NCBI GenBank assembly: GCA_903839675.1
Contig: CAIMDB010000007.1
Coordinates: 124,001 to 188,000, forward strand
DNA from: an uncultured Sphingomonadales bacterium
GTDB lineage: Bacteria > Pseudomonadota > Alphaproteobacteria > Sphingomonadales > Sphingomonadaceae
DNA: 64,000 bases
Reading direction: 5' to 3'
Shown here: piece by piece, positions 1-8,335 of the stretch
How positions within the stretch are numbered: the first letter of the stretch is position 1
Layout of the letters: each line of letters opens with the position of its first letter
Notes under the pieces: generated by a model
What the model saw: the letters and a program-made list of their open reading frames with translations, nothing else
Databases searched by the model: none
Told to the model about the DNA's origin: nothing
Program-made: the position numbers and the translations under genes

Positions 1-693
1 GTTGTTACCAAGAAGGGCAAGAATGACGATCACGTCGTGCCCGGTCTCTACGCCGTGGGTGAAGCCGCCTGCGTGTCGGTTCATGGCGCAAACCGCCTTG
101 GCTCGAACTCGCTGATCGACCTTGTCGTGTTTGGCCGCGCAACCGGCCTGCATCTGAAGGAAACGCTGAAGGCGGGTGCGGCCCAAAAGCCGCTGCCGAC
201 CAACGCGACGGACCTTCCGCTGGCCCGTGTCGATAAGTTCCGCAATGCCAAGGGCGGTTCGCCCACAGCGGACATCCGTCTCGATATGCAGCGCACCATG
301 CAGAAGCACGCCGCCGTGTTCCGCGACAGCGCGCTGCTGTCCGAGGGCGTGGACTTGATGCGCAAGGTCAACAAGCGTCTGGAAGACGTGGCCGTGAGCG
401 ATCGCAGCCTCATCTGGAACACCGATCTTATCGAAACGCTGGAACTCGACAATCTGATGGCGCAGGCCGTCTGCACCATGGAGAGCGCCGAAAACCGCAA
501 GGAATCACGCGGCGCCCATGCCCATGAAGATTTTCCGGATCGTGATGACAACAAGTGGATGAACCACACCGTCAGCTGGTTTGAAGGCTGGGGCGGCAAT
601 GGTGGCAAGGTCACCCTCGATAGCCGTGGCGTGCACAATTACACGCTCACTGACGAGGTTGAGTACATCAAGCCCAAGGCGCGCGTTTACTAA
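1..693 (+). CDS. sdhA: succinate dehydrogenase flavoprotein subunit, C-terminal part
   Basis: The reading frame is open from base 1, so the gene begins before the window; about 230 C-terminal residues are present. SdhA carries covalent FAD and oxidises succinate to fumarate in complex II on the inner face of the membrane. The visible part contains the conserved HGANRLGSNSL stretch of the FAD domain and the helical and C-terminal domains, ending in the usual KPKARVY tail. An 80-residue membrane protein follows, not sdhB, so the iron-sulfur subunit must be encoded upstream or elsewhere. The class I fumarase 600 bases downstream would use the product of this enzyme. Confidence 0.97.
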   Translation, partial: VVTKKGKNDDHVVPGLYAVGEAACVSVHGANRLGSNSLIDLVVFGRATGLHLKETLKAGAAQKPLPTNATDLPLARVDKFRNAKGGSPTADIRLDMQRTMQKHAAVFRDSALLSEGVDLMRKVNKRLEDVAVSDRSLIWNTDLIETLELDNLMAQAVCTMESAENRKESRGAHAHEDFPDRDDNKWMNHTVSWFEGWGGNGGKVTLDSRGVHNYTLTDEVEYIKPKARVY

Positions 694-722
694 GGTCCGG
701 CCGAAACGAGGGGAGATATGCC

Positions 723-965
723 ATGTGGTTCGTGCTGGCCGGTCTCCTCTTTCTGTTCATAGCGTGGGCCGCGCAGTTCGTGACGCCCGACCAAAAGGCG
801 GAAAGCCGGAAGCGTACCCACCGGATCGCCTTCGGGCTCTGGCTTTTGTGCGGGCCGCTTGCGACACGGATGGCATGGGAAGCAGCCGGGCCCGTCTTGG
901 GCATATTCATGCTTGGTCTGACCCTGTTTGCGCTGGTGGATAGTCGCCGAAAGGGATGGCCGTAA
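723..965 (+). CDS. small hypothetical membrane protein (80 aa)
   Basis: This is a short frame starting 29 bases after the sdhA stop, with a plausible Shine-Dalgarno sequence (GGGGAG) in front of the ATG. The protein has a hydrophobic segment at about residues 2-19, a basic stretch near 27-34 and one or two further hydrophobic segments at about 35-70, then a basic tail (RRKGWP). It looks like a two- or three-pass inner-membrane protein. The spacing suggests cotranscription with sdhA. I do not recognise the family, and nothing in the sequence shows that it belongs to complex II. Confidence 0.6.
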   Translation: MWFVLAGLLFLFIAWAAQFVTPDQKAESRKRTHRIAFGLWLLCGPLATRMAWEAAGPVLGIFMLGLTLFALVDSRRKGWP

Positions 966-1303
966 GCGCGCCTATTTGGTTTTAACTTTCCTACAGGCGG
1001 TGAAATGTGCAATCAGGATGGCTCTGAATTCACCGGAGTCCTGCCGTGCAATTCGACCTTCCAATCGCTCTGCGACTTTTTGCCCGCCCCGCTGCGACTA
1101 GGTTCAGCTTCGCTTCGCCAAGGCTCGCGTCCCTCCCGCAAGCGGTTGGGGAGGGACCGGTTGAGCCCCCACGTATTTCTGCGGCTTGAGGCCCTCAACT
1201 TCCTCCACTTCCGCAACTTTGCGAACTTCCACGCCCCACCATTGTCCGCGCCCTTTTGCCTCGCTAAGGCACCCCAGAAATCTGGGCCAACAGGACACGC
1301 TTC
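966..1303. other. 338-base intergenic region with one palindrome
   Basis: No convincing gene is seen between the small membrane protein and fumarase; the open frames here have no recognisable product. The stretch contains an inverted repeat at 1129-1157 (9-bp arms GTCCCTCCC/GGGAGGGAC, 11-base loop). Its core resembles the interspersed CCTCCCGC...GCGGGAGG palindromes found elsewhere in this window. The fumarase promoter should lie here, but no hexamer pair stands out. Confidence 0.5.
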
Positions 1304-2827
1304 ATGACCGTCACCATTCGCGAATCCGACATTATCGACAGCGTCGCCGACGCGTTGCAGTTCATCAGCTATTTCCACCCGATGGATTACATCCGCGCGC
1401 TGGGTGAAGCCTATAAGAAGGAACAGGGCCCGGCGGCCAAGGATGCGATTGCGCAGATCCTGACGAACAGCCGCATGTGCGCCGAGGGTCACCGCCCGAT
1501 CTGTCAAGACACCGGCATCGTCACAGTCATCGTCAAATGGGGCCAGCAGTGCGTGCTGGAATCGGGCCGCTCGCTTCAGGAAGTGATCGATGATGGCGTC
1601 CGCCGCGCGTACCTGCTGCCGGAAAACAAGCTGCGTGCATCGATCCTCGCCGATCCTGCGTTCACCCGCGTCAACACGCGCGACAACACGCCGTCGGTCG
1701 TCCACCTTGAAATGGTGCCCGGAAACAAGGTGACGTTCGACGTCGCGGCAAAGGGCGGCGGGTCAGAAAATAAGACCAAGTTCAAGATGATGAACCCAAG
1801 CGACTCCATCGTGGACTGGGTGCTTGAGATGGTCCCGCAAATGGGTGCCGGCTGGTGCCCGCCGGGGATGCTCGGCATCGGCATTGGTGGCACGGCGGAA
1901 AAGGCGATGGTGCTCGCCAAGGAAAGCCTGATGGGCAGCATCGACATGGCGGAATTGAAGGCGCGCGGCCCGCAGAACGATATCGAGCGCCTGCGCATCG
2001 AGATTTTCGACAAGGTCAACGCGCTGGGCATCGGCGCGCAGGGGTTGGGCGGTCTCGCCACCATCCTCGATGTGAAAATCATGGATTATCCGACACATGC
2101 GGCGTCCAAGCCGGTCGCGATGATCCCCAATTGCGCCGCCACGCGCCATGCACACTTCACGCTTGATGGCTCGGGCCCGCAATATCTCGAAGCGCCCAAC
2201 CTTGAGGAATGGCCCAAGGTCGAATGGGCGCCGGACAGTGCGGCCAAGCGCGTTGATCTCGACACGCTGACCGCTGCCGATGTGCAGGGCTGGAAGGCGG
2301 GCGACCGCCTGCTCCTCAACGGCAAGATGCTCACCGGGCGCGATGCCGCGCACAAGCGCATCAAGGACATGCTCGCCAAGGGCGAAGAGCTGCCCGTTAG
2401 CTTCAAGGGGCGGATGATCTATTATGTCGGCCCGGTCGATCCGGTGGGTGAGGAAATCGTCGGCCCTGCAGGTCCCACGACCGCGACGCGCATGGACAGC
2501 TTCATGGACATGATGCTCGAACAGGGCCTGCTCGGCTGCGTCGGCAAGGCGGAGCGTGGGGCTGCGGCCACACAGGCGATTGCCAAGCACAAATCAGCCT
2601 ATCTGATGGCCGTTGGTGGAGCAGCGTACCTCGTCGCCCGCGCCATCAAGGGCAGCAAAGTCGTCGGCTTTGAAGACCTTGGCATGGAAGCCATTTACGA
2701 GTTTGAAGTGAAGGACTTCCCGGTAACAGTGGCAGTCGACAGCAGCGGCGAGAACGTCCACACCACAGCACCGCTCATCTGGAAAAAGAAGATCGCAGAA
2801 GAGGGGCTGTTGCAACCGGCGGAGTGA
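1304..2827 (+). CDS. class I fumarate hydratase (4Fe-4S)
   Basis: The protein interconverts fumarate and (S)-malate in the TCA cycle, using an oxygen-sensitive [4Fe-4S] cluster. It is 507 residues, normal for two-domain class I fumarases. Three cysteines in the family's motifs are visible: Cys67 (PICQDTG), Cys185 (GWCPPG) and Cys277 (PNCAATRH). The spacings of about 118 and 92 residues are close to those of the cluster ligands in known class I enzymes. The C-terminal domain contains the expected GPTTATRMD region. Its position downstream of sdhA puts two consecutive TCA-cycle steps side by side. It is probably a single-gene unit, because a 338-base gap precedes it. Confidence 0.95.
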   Translation: MTVTIRESDIIDSVADALQFISYFHPMDYIRALGEAYKKEQGPAAKDAIAQILTNSRMCAEGHRPICQDTGIVTVIVKWGQQCVLESGRSLQEVIDDGVRRAYLLPENKLRASILADPAFTRVNTRDNTPSVVHLEMVPGNKVTFDVAAKGGGSENKTKFKMMNPSDSIVDWVLEMVPQMGAGWCPPGMLGIGIGGTAEKAMVLAKESLMGSIDMAELKARGPQNDIERLRIEIFDKVNALGIGAQGLGGLATILDVKIMDYPTHAASKPVAMIPNCAATRHAHFTLDGSGPQYLEAPNLEEWPKVEWAPDSAAKRVDLDTLTAADVQGWKAGDRLLLNGKMLTGRDAAHKRIKDMLAKGEELPVSFKGRMIYYVGPVDPVGEEIVGPAGPTTATRMDSFMDMMLEQGLLGCVGKAERGAAATQAIAKHKSAYLMAVGGAAYLVARAIKGSKVVGFEDLGMEAIYEFEVKDFPVTVAVDSSGENVHTTAPLIWKKKIAEEGLLQPAE

Positions 2828-2855
2828 ACTGCGCGGTCATCGAAAGGGAGAGAAT

Positions 2856-3773
2856 ATGCCAGAGATCGTCTTGCATCATTACGAAACGTCGCCGTTCGCG
2901 GAGATGGTGCGTGTGGCCCTTGGGCTGAAAGGCCTGCGCTGGCGTTCTGTCATCATCCCCAACATGATGCCCAAGCCCGATCTGGTCGAACTGACCGGCG
3001 GCTATGCCCGGACGCCTGTCCTGCAGATTGATGCCGAAATTTATTGCGACACGGCCGCCATTCTCGATGCGCTGGAACGGCATCAGCCGCAACCAAGCTT
3101 CTATCCTGCACCGCTTGGGGACCTTCACCGCATGGTGGCAGGCTGGACGGGCGCGGGGCAATTTGGCGCCCATGTCGGCGCTGCCATGCGGAACATTCCC
3201 GCTGATGTGCTCGGACCGGGCTTTGCCGAGGATCGCAAGCGCCGGTTCGTCGGGTTTGATTTTAACAAGATGCCGTTGGTTGCACCGCATCTGGAAACGC
3301 AGGTGACTGTTGCGGCAGACTGGCTGGAGTCCGTGCTCAAGGATGGCCGCGCGTTCATCGGCGGCGATACGCCGGGACATGGGGATCTGGGCCTTTACAT
3401 GAACCTTTGGTTCTTGGTCGTCATGCCTTTTGCCAAACCATTTGCGGATGGTATTTTTGCCCGTCCCGCCTTGATGGCGTGGTTTGAGCGGGTTCGCGCC
3501 ATCGGCCATGGCGAGGCTGTTCCAACCAGCGCGCAGGACGCAATTGATATCGCGAAAGCTTGCGCGCCAGCCGACATCTCTGGTCCTGTCGAAGCTGGGC
3601 AGTCCGTCGGTCAGGTGGTGCGCATCCAGACAGAGAATTCAGGCGATGATCCTGTGGAAGGCACGCTGCTGAGCTGCAGTTCGCAAGGGATTGTCATTCG
3701 TCGCGACAGCGCAAAGGCGGGTCCGCTCAATATCCATTTCCCGCGTGTGGGTCAGATCGTCATTGCTGCCTGA
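2856..3773 (+). CDS. glutathione S-transferase family protein
   Basis: This is a 305-residue cytosolic protein with an N-terminal thioredoxin-fold GST domain (about residues 1-80, including the TPVLQID/DTAAIL glutathione-site region) and an all-helical C-terminal domain. About 70 extra residues at the C-terminus (from about 235) form a predicted beta-rich tail that ordinary 200-220-residue GSTs lack. The substrate is unknown. It begins 28 bases after the fumarase stop with a good Shine-Dalgarno sequence (AAAGGGAG), so it may be cotranscribed. The DMT transporter starts 13 bases downstream. Confidence 0.85.
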   Translation: MPEIVLHHYETSPFAEMVRVALGLKGLRWRSVIIPNMMPKPDLVELTGGYARTPVLQIDAEIYCDTAAILDALERHQPQPSFYPAPLGDLHRMVAGWTGAGQFGAHVGAAMRNIPADVLGPGFAEDRKRRFVGFDFNKMPLVAPHLETQVTVAADWLESVLKDGRAFIGGDTPGHGDLGLYMNLWFLVVMPFAKPFADGIFARPALMAWFERVRAIGHGEAVPTSAQDAIDIAKACAPADISGPVEAGQSVGQVVRIQTENSGDDPVEGTLLSCSSQGIVIRRDSAKAGPLNIHFPRVGQIVIAA

Positions 3774-3786
3774 CCGGCGCGCCTGA

Positions 3787-4680
3787 ATGATCTGGCTCCC
3801 CGCCACATTTCTTGCAGCACTTTTCCAGTCCTGGCGGACGGCAGTGCAGCAGCGGGTTCGCGCGACGCTGTCGCTCAATGCGGCGGGGTTGGTGCGTTAT
3901 CTTTATGGCCTGCCGGTCGGGATGGCACTGCTCGGCGGCTATCTGGTGGCAACGGGCAAAGGCCTGCCAGAGATAGGGTCCACATTCTGGACTTACGCGC
4001 TGGCGGCGGGTTTCGCGCAGATCATCGGTACAAATCTGCTGCTGATGGCCTTCGGCTATCGCAACTATGTGGCGGGGACGGCCTTTGCGAAAACGGAGGC
4101 CATTCAGGGCGCAGTGCTTGCGATGCTGTTGCTGGGCGAACATCTCAGCCTGCTGACATGGATTGGCATCGGCATTGGGGTGGCGGGCGTGATGGTGGTG
4201 TCGGCAGCGGGCGCACGGTTCCGTCTGGCGGACCTTATTCAGCCTGCCGCTCTATGCGGCCTTGGCGCGGGGCTCGGCTTCACGATGACGTCGATTTTCG
4301 TGAAGTCAGCGACGTTCGACATTGCGACATCAGACAAGGTGTTGGCGGCCTTGCTGACGTTGGTTGCCGTGCAGGCAGGCCAAACCGCTATGCAAGGCAG
4401 CTACGTCGTCTGGAAGGAACCTGCCGAACTGAAGAAGGTGGCGGTAACCTGGCGCACATCAGGGCAGGTGGGCCTGCTCGCAGCCTTGGGGTCTGCCTGT
4501 TGGTTCACGGGCTTTGCCACGGCACCTGTGGCGCTCGTCCGCGCGGTCGGGCAGGTTGAGGTGATTTTCACGCTCGGTTTCAGCAGGCTCTATTTGCGGG
4601 AACCCATGCACCGCCATGACGTCATCGGGCTGGTGCTCATCGGCGCAGGTGTCGCCACTGCGCTGGCTGGAGGGTTGTAA
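3787..4680 (+). CDS. DMT superfamily (EamA-like) transporter
   Basis: This 297-residue, highly hydrophobic protein has about ten predicted membrane segments arranged as two repeated five-helix halves, as in EamA/RhaT-type drug/metabolite transporters. Family hallmarks are the glutamate in KTEAIQGAVLAMLLLGE in the first half and the matching GQVEVIFTLGFSRLYLRE in the second. The substrate cannot be deduced. It starts 13 bases after the GST gene and is probably in the same transcript. It sits in the inner membrane. Confidence 0.85.
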   Translation: MIWLPATFLAALFQSWRTAVQQRVRATLSLNAAGLVRYLYGLPVGMALLGGYLVATGKGLPEIGSTFWTYALAAGFAQIIGTNLLLMAFGYRNYVAGTAFAKTEAIQGAVLAMLLLGEHLSLLTWIGIGIGVAGVMVVSAAGARFRLADLIQPAALCGLGAGLGFTMTSIFVKSATFDIATSDKVLAALLTLVAVQAGQTAMQGSYVVWKEPAELKKVAVTWRTSGQVGLLAALGSACWFTGFATAPVALVRAVGQVEVIFTLGFSRLYLREPMHRHDVIGLVLIGAGVATALAGGL

Positions 4681-4763
4681 AGGCCTCTGAAACCATGCGT
4701 CGCAATCCCCGCGCAACATCAATTGTATAAAACCGACATAGTAATGTTGGGGAACGCACGATC

Positions 4764-5171
4764 ATGGAGAGGGAACTGCCGTCAAAGCGCGTGCTGAACA
4801 AGGCGCGCATCCTGCATTATGAAAAGGAATTGAAGACGCTCCTGCGCCGCCAGTTGGACAAAGTTGAACCCGGCTTGGTCGCGGCAGATGATGGGCGGGA
4901 ACGGGAAGTGGCCAGCGGGCGGATCGACATCACGGCGCGGGATGCCGACGGAAACTTCGTCGTCATCGAACTGAAGGCGGGGCCATGTCCCGCAGGCGCG
5001 CTGGAGCAGGTGCTGGGATATTCCAGTGATCTGGAGGAGGAAACGGGCACACGGTGTCGTGCCGTTATTGTCGCCTCCGAATTTTCCCTGCGGCAGCGAT
5101 CAGCCGCAAAACGGGCGCGCGAACTTCACCTTGTCACTTATCAGGTCGAACATATGGACTTTGGAGGATAG
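4764..5171 (+). CDS. small NucS-like PD-(D/E)xK nuclease domain protein
   Basis: This 135-residue protein resembles the catalytic C-terminal domain of the NucS/EndoMS (DUF91) nuclease family. The restriction-endonuclease-like core is visible: Asp55 in GRIDITA, the Glu69-Leu-Lys71 triad residues in VVIELKAG, and Gln82/Tyr86 in QVLGY. NucS proteins are usually over 200 residues with an N-terminal DNA-binding domain; here only a short basic helical region (about 1-35) precedes the core. The start has a GGGGAA upstream. Its 3' end overlaps the convergent serine hydrolase gene by 38 bases. The domain call rests on motifs; the biological role (repair or defence) is unknown. Confidence 0.75.
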   Translation: MERELPSKRVLNKARILHYEKELKTLLRRQLDKVEPGLVAADDGREREVASGRIDITARDADGNFVVIELKAGPCPAGALEQVLGYSSDLEEETGTRCRAVIVASEFSLRQRSAAKRARELHLVTYQVEHMDFGG

Positions 5172-6345
5172 CCTCTTCGACCAGGTAAAAGCCCGATCGG
5201 CCTTTGGGCTCTTCATCCGGAACGGCCGTTACGAAAACGGCGACGCCTTCCTTGCGTTTGCGGTCGATCCATAGCCCCGCGCGTAGGCCATAAGCTTCCC
5301 CTGCATGGCCGAAGCGGGTGCGGCCATCTCCAAAGGCATCGTTGGAGCATCCGGTTTTGCCGTTGCGGACGGTCTGCACGGACAGGCCAAAGGCGCAGAA
5401 AAATCCTGCTTCGGTGTCCCCATTGCGGCCATCAAAGCGCCAGACGATCTTTTCCAGCGTGGCGTAAGAGGCGGGTTTCAAGAAGCCAGCGTCGCGGCGC
5501 ATCAGCACCTGACCGAACTTTGCCAATTCCGTCATGCTGATCCGCAGGCCGCCTTGAGGCGAGAAGATCGCGCCATTGTCGCCGGGCTGATAGGTGGAAA
5601 GGTCGCATTGGCCGTCGGCCTTGGTAAAGACAGGGCAGGGCGGCATCACACCTTTCAGATCATCGCGGCGGATGCGTCCATCCTCTCCATAGAGGACGAC
5701 CGCACTGGCAATCTTCTGGGGGCTGCACATTGTCCAGTTGAAGCACGCGTCAATGGAAAGCGGTGCAAAAACAAGGCGGTGGATTGCGCGGTCGAAGCGC
5801 TCACCAGTCACGCGTTCGATGATTGTTGCGATGACAGGGAAGTTGATGTTCGCATAACGGAAGTATTGGCCCGGCGCGTGCGCGCTGTCCCAGACCCGGC
5901 TGTCGGAGAGGTTGTTCTGCAGACGGTCCCCAAAGGGAACCAGATAGAGTTCGCCACCGTCCGTCAGGCTCGATCTATGGGACATCAGAAGGCGCAGGGT
6001 GATCCGTCGGTCTGGGAAGGCTGGATTGCGCAGCGTCCAGCCGAGATAATCCGAGACATCGGCATCCAGATTGAGCTTCTTTTGCTCCACCAACCGCATC
6101 ACGCCCAGCGCGACGGCGACCTTGGAGATAGAGGCCACACGGACAGGATCGTCGGCGGTCACGACCCGACCTGTCGTTTCATCGGCCAAACCGCGTTCCA
6201 GGCGGGTCTGGATGGTATCGGGCCCGAAGGTGACGATCACACTTGCCCGGTGGGGGGCATCTGCAAATGGCTGGGCATATCCGGTGGCGGATAGCGGCAG
6301 GGCCAAGGTCAGCAGAAGCAGGCAGCGAAGCATTGGGAAAGGCAT
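5134..6345 (-). CDS. serine hydrolase, beta-lactamase/class C family (exported)
   Basis: The family includes class C beta-lactamases, DD-peptidases and esterases. An N-terminal signal peptide (MPFPMLRCLLLLTLALPLSA) predicts export. The catalytic Ser-x-x-Lys motif is visible as SISK in VRVASISKVAVAL, and the second motif as YAN in YFRYANINFP. The product is about 403 residues from the chosen ATG; an ATG 42 bases upstream is possible but would put 14 non-hydrophobic residues before the signal peptide. The C-terminus contains the active-site-lining GHAGEAYG box seen in esterase-like members. Substrate unknown. It overlaps tail to tail with the NucS-like gene. Confidence 0.85.
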   Translation of the reverse strand: MPFPMLRCLLLLTLALPLSATGYAQPFADAPHRASVIVTFGPDTIQTRLERGLADETTGRVVTADDPVRVASISKVAVALGVMRLVEQKKLNLDADVSDYLGWTLRNPAFPDRRITLRLLMSHRSSLTDGGELYLVPFGDRLQNNLSDSRVWDSAHAPGQYFRYANINFPVIATIIERVTGERFDRAIHRLVFAPLSIDACFNWTMCSPQKIASAVVLYGEDGRIRRDDLKGVMPPCPVFTKADGQCDLSTYQPGDNGAIFSPQGGLRISMTELAKFGQVLMRRDAGFLKPASYATLEKIVWRFDGRNGDTEAGFFCAFGLSVQTVRNGKTGCSNDAFGDGRTRFGHAGEAYGLRAGLWIDRKRKEGVAVFVTAVPDEEPKGRSGFYLVEEAILQSPYVRPDK

Positions 6346-6581
6346 GAGCCGAGCATAAGCGGGATGCACTTTGGTGCAAGTCGGCATGAGCCAATCAGTT
6401 TCTGTTGAAGTTCCGACCGAATCGCTCTATTTAGATCAAGCGGGCCGGGCCCCTCTGGCGATCAATTGGTCGCGATGTCGGACCGCATCGGGTGTCCGGT
6501 GCGTTTCTGGCAGGTTCTCTCAAACCTCACCTAAAAACTCTGGAACTCCCGATTGAGCAATGTGTTCAATGGAGTGGCGGA

Positions 6582-6764
6582 ATGAATTCGAAGTTTTTCA
6601 AACTTTTGCTGGCCTATCAGCGGCTTGACGATGCCCTGCGCCTGAAGTTGGCAGCCGGTAGCTCGAACGCGCTGGAAATTCTGCGCCTCAAGGCACGCAA
6701 GCAGGATCTTAAGCTGCGCCTGCGTTCTGTTTCCTCAAGTCGCCACCCCCTCCCGGCGGCTTGA
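6582..6764 (+). CDS. YdcH/DUF465-like small protein
   Basis: This is a 60-residue basic helical protein. An upstream ATG at 6492 is in frame, but the ATG at 6582 is preceded by GGAG eight bases earlier and gives the length and start typical of the family. The RLDDALRLKL and LRLKARKQDLKLRL segments match the pattern of small YdcH/DUF465 proteins (a basic helical hairpin with a K-K-LKLRL-like end) that are common in sphingomonads. Function unknown. It is monocistronic, followed by a hairpin and the convergent M20 gene. Confidence 0.65.
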   Translation: MNSKFFKLLLAYQRLDDALRLKLAAGSSNALEILRLKARKQDLKLRLRSVSSSRHPLPAA

Positions 6765-6831
6765 GTGGTCGACCGGCGGCGCTGCTTCACCCCCTGTTCA
6801 CCCGAACCACGCCGTCCGTCGCATTTGCGTT

Positions 6832-6860
6832 CCCCTGCCTACCTTCAAGGCAGGCAGGGG
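6832..6860. terminator. hairpin between convergent ydcH-like and M20 genes
   Basis: A 9-bp stem CCCCTGCCT/AGGCAGGGG with an 11-base loop lies between two genes that end toward each other. It is followed on the plus strand by a weak T-rich stretch (GTATTTTA). It may be a bidirectional terminator, but neither strand has a clean U-tract. Confidence 0.4.
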
Positions 6861-6867
6861 ACGTATT

Positions 6868-8193
6868 TTAGGGTTTGAGAAGTTCAATAACCGCGGCGGT
6901 CATCGCCTCAGTGCCAAGCCGGACAGAGGGTTCGGGATCGATCTTGAACAGTCCGCTATGGTGGCCGGAAACAGCTGGGCCACCCTTCTTTGCGGCGTCA
7001 ATCCATGCAGGGTTGGTGCCGCCCACGGCGAAATAATAGCCTGGGATGTTGTACGATGGATCAACGAAATAGCTGAAGTCTTCGGCACCCATGTTGGTCT
7101 GTCGGAAGGGAACGACCACGCCGTCGCCCAGTTCCTTGGCAAGGGCCGAGTTCAGTCGGCGGGCCAGAGCTGCATCATTGATGGTCACGGGTGTCGATTC
7201 CGATACCGTCACTTCCGGCAATTTGTCTTCGGGAACGCCATTAGTTCGGGCGACGTTTGCGGCGACACGCTTGATCGAGTCGATCAGCAGGTCGCGCGTT
7301 TCGCGGCTGTTCGCGCGGACAGTAACTTGAAGGTTGGCCTGATCCGAAATGATGTTGTGCTTGGTTCCCGAATGGAACGCCCCGACCGTAATGACGCCGG
7401 GTTCAAGCGGGCCCTTTTCCCGGCTGATAATCCCCTGCAGCGCAACCACAATCTGGGAGGCGATGTAGATAGGGTCCTTGCCGAGATGCGGGGCGGCGCC
7501 GTGCGTGCCGATGCCGTTGACCTTGATGTCGACGCTGTCAGCCGATGAATATTGGATGCCCTCTGCCGCAGCAATTCGCCCTGTTGGAAGTTCGGCCGCA
7601 ACATGGAAGGCGACCGCATAATTTGGCTTGGGAAAGCGGGTGTAGAGGCCGTCCTTCAGCATCGCCGCTGCGCCACCGACGCGTTCTTCAGCGGGCTGGA
7701 CGATGAAGAGGACGGTGCCTTTCCACCGGTCCTTCATAGCCGCCAGCTGCCGTGCGGTGCCGACCATCGACGTGATATGCACGTCATGGCCACAGGCATG
7801 CATGACCGGATTTTCGACGCCATCAATGCCGACCTGTCGGGCCTTTGAGGCATTGGCGAGGCCCGATTTTTCCTCAACAGGAAGGCCATCCATGTCCGCG
7901 CGGACAAGAACAACCGGGCCATCCCCGTTCTTGAGCACGCCGACGACGCCCGTCTGCCCCACCTTTTCGGTGACGACCATGCCCGGGACGGCGCGAAGCT
8001 CCTTCGCCATACGCGCCGCGGTGTTGAATTCGCGGAACGACAGTTCCGGGTTGCGGTGAAAGTGATCCCACAAGGCGCCGAGCGACTTGTCATAGTCTGC
8101 GTTGATGGCTCCGGCATAATCCGGCGCGGCAGCGGCCGGTGCGGTCGCCATCAATCCAGCCGCGGCTGACAGCAAAATTCCCTTGCGCAACAT
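6868..8193 (-). CDS. exported M20 family amidohydrolase/peptidase
   Basis: This 441-residue metallohydrolase is of the M20D (amidohydrolase, IAA-amino acid hydrolase/hippuricase-like) type. An N-terminal signal peptide of about 22 residues ending in AAAA predicts export to the periplasm. The metal-binding motifs VRADMDGLPV, MHACGHDVH and PAEERVGG are present, as is a dimerisation (lid) domain in the middle (about residues 200-330) and a C-terminal His in SGHHSGLFKID. It hydrolyses amide bonds of N-acyl amino acids or dipeptides; the exact substrate is unknown. It is monocistronic. Confidence 0.9.
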   Translation of the reverse strand: MLRKGILLSAAAGLMATAPAAAAPDYAGAINADYDKSLGALWDHFHRNPELSFREFNTAARMAKELRAVPGMVVTEKVGQTGVVGVLKNGDGPVVLVRADMDGLPVEEKSGLANASKARQVGIDGVENPVMHACGHDVHITSMVGTARQLAAMKDRWKGTVLFIVQPAEERVGGAAAMLKDGLYTRFPKPNYAVAFHVAAELPTGRIAAAEGIQYSSADSVDIKVNGIGTHGAAPHLGKDPIYIASQIVVALQGIISREKGPLEPGVITVGAFHSGTKHNIISDQANLQVTVRANSRETRDLLIDSIKRVAANVARTNGVPEDKLPEVTVSESTPVTINDAALARRLNSALAKELGDGVVVPFRQTNMGAEDFSYFVDPSYNIPGYYFAVGGTNPAWIDAAKKGGPAVSGHHSGLFKIDPEPSVRLGTEAMTAAVIELLKP

Positions 8194-8335
8194 TCACTTC
8201 CTCCTGTCTGTGTCTTTCGCGCACTTTGGCAATTTGTTGCGGCACTTGCCAGCCCCCAATCGCGCCGCTGGACACGCGCGTTTGATAAGCTAGTTTGTGG
8301 CTGGTGAGCTTGGTGAAAGAGGCAGGGAACGCATT

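Noticed and set aside
1763-2590. Minus-strand open frame opposite fumarase
   Set aside because: Shadow of a conserved enzyme gene.
5305-6294. Plus-strand open frame (329 codons) antisense to the serine hydrolase
   Set aside because: The minus-strand frame has a signal peptide and catalytic motifs; the plus-strand one has none.
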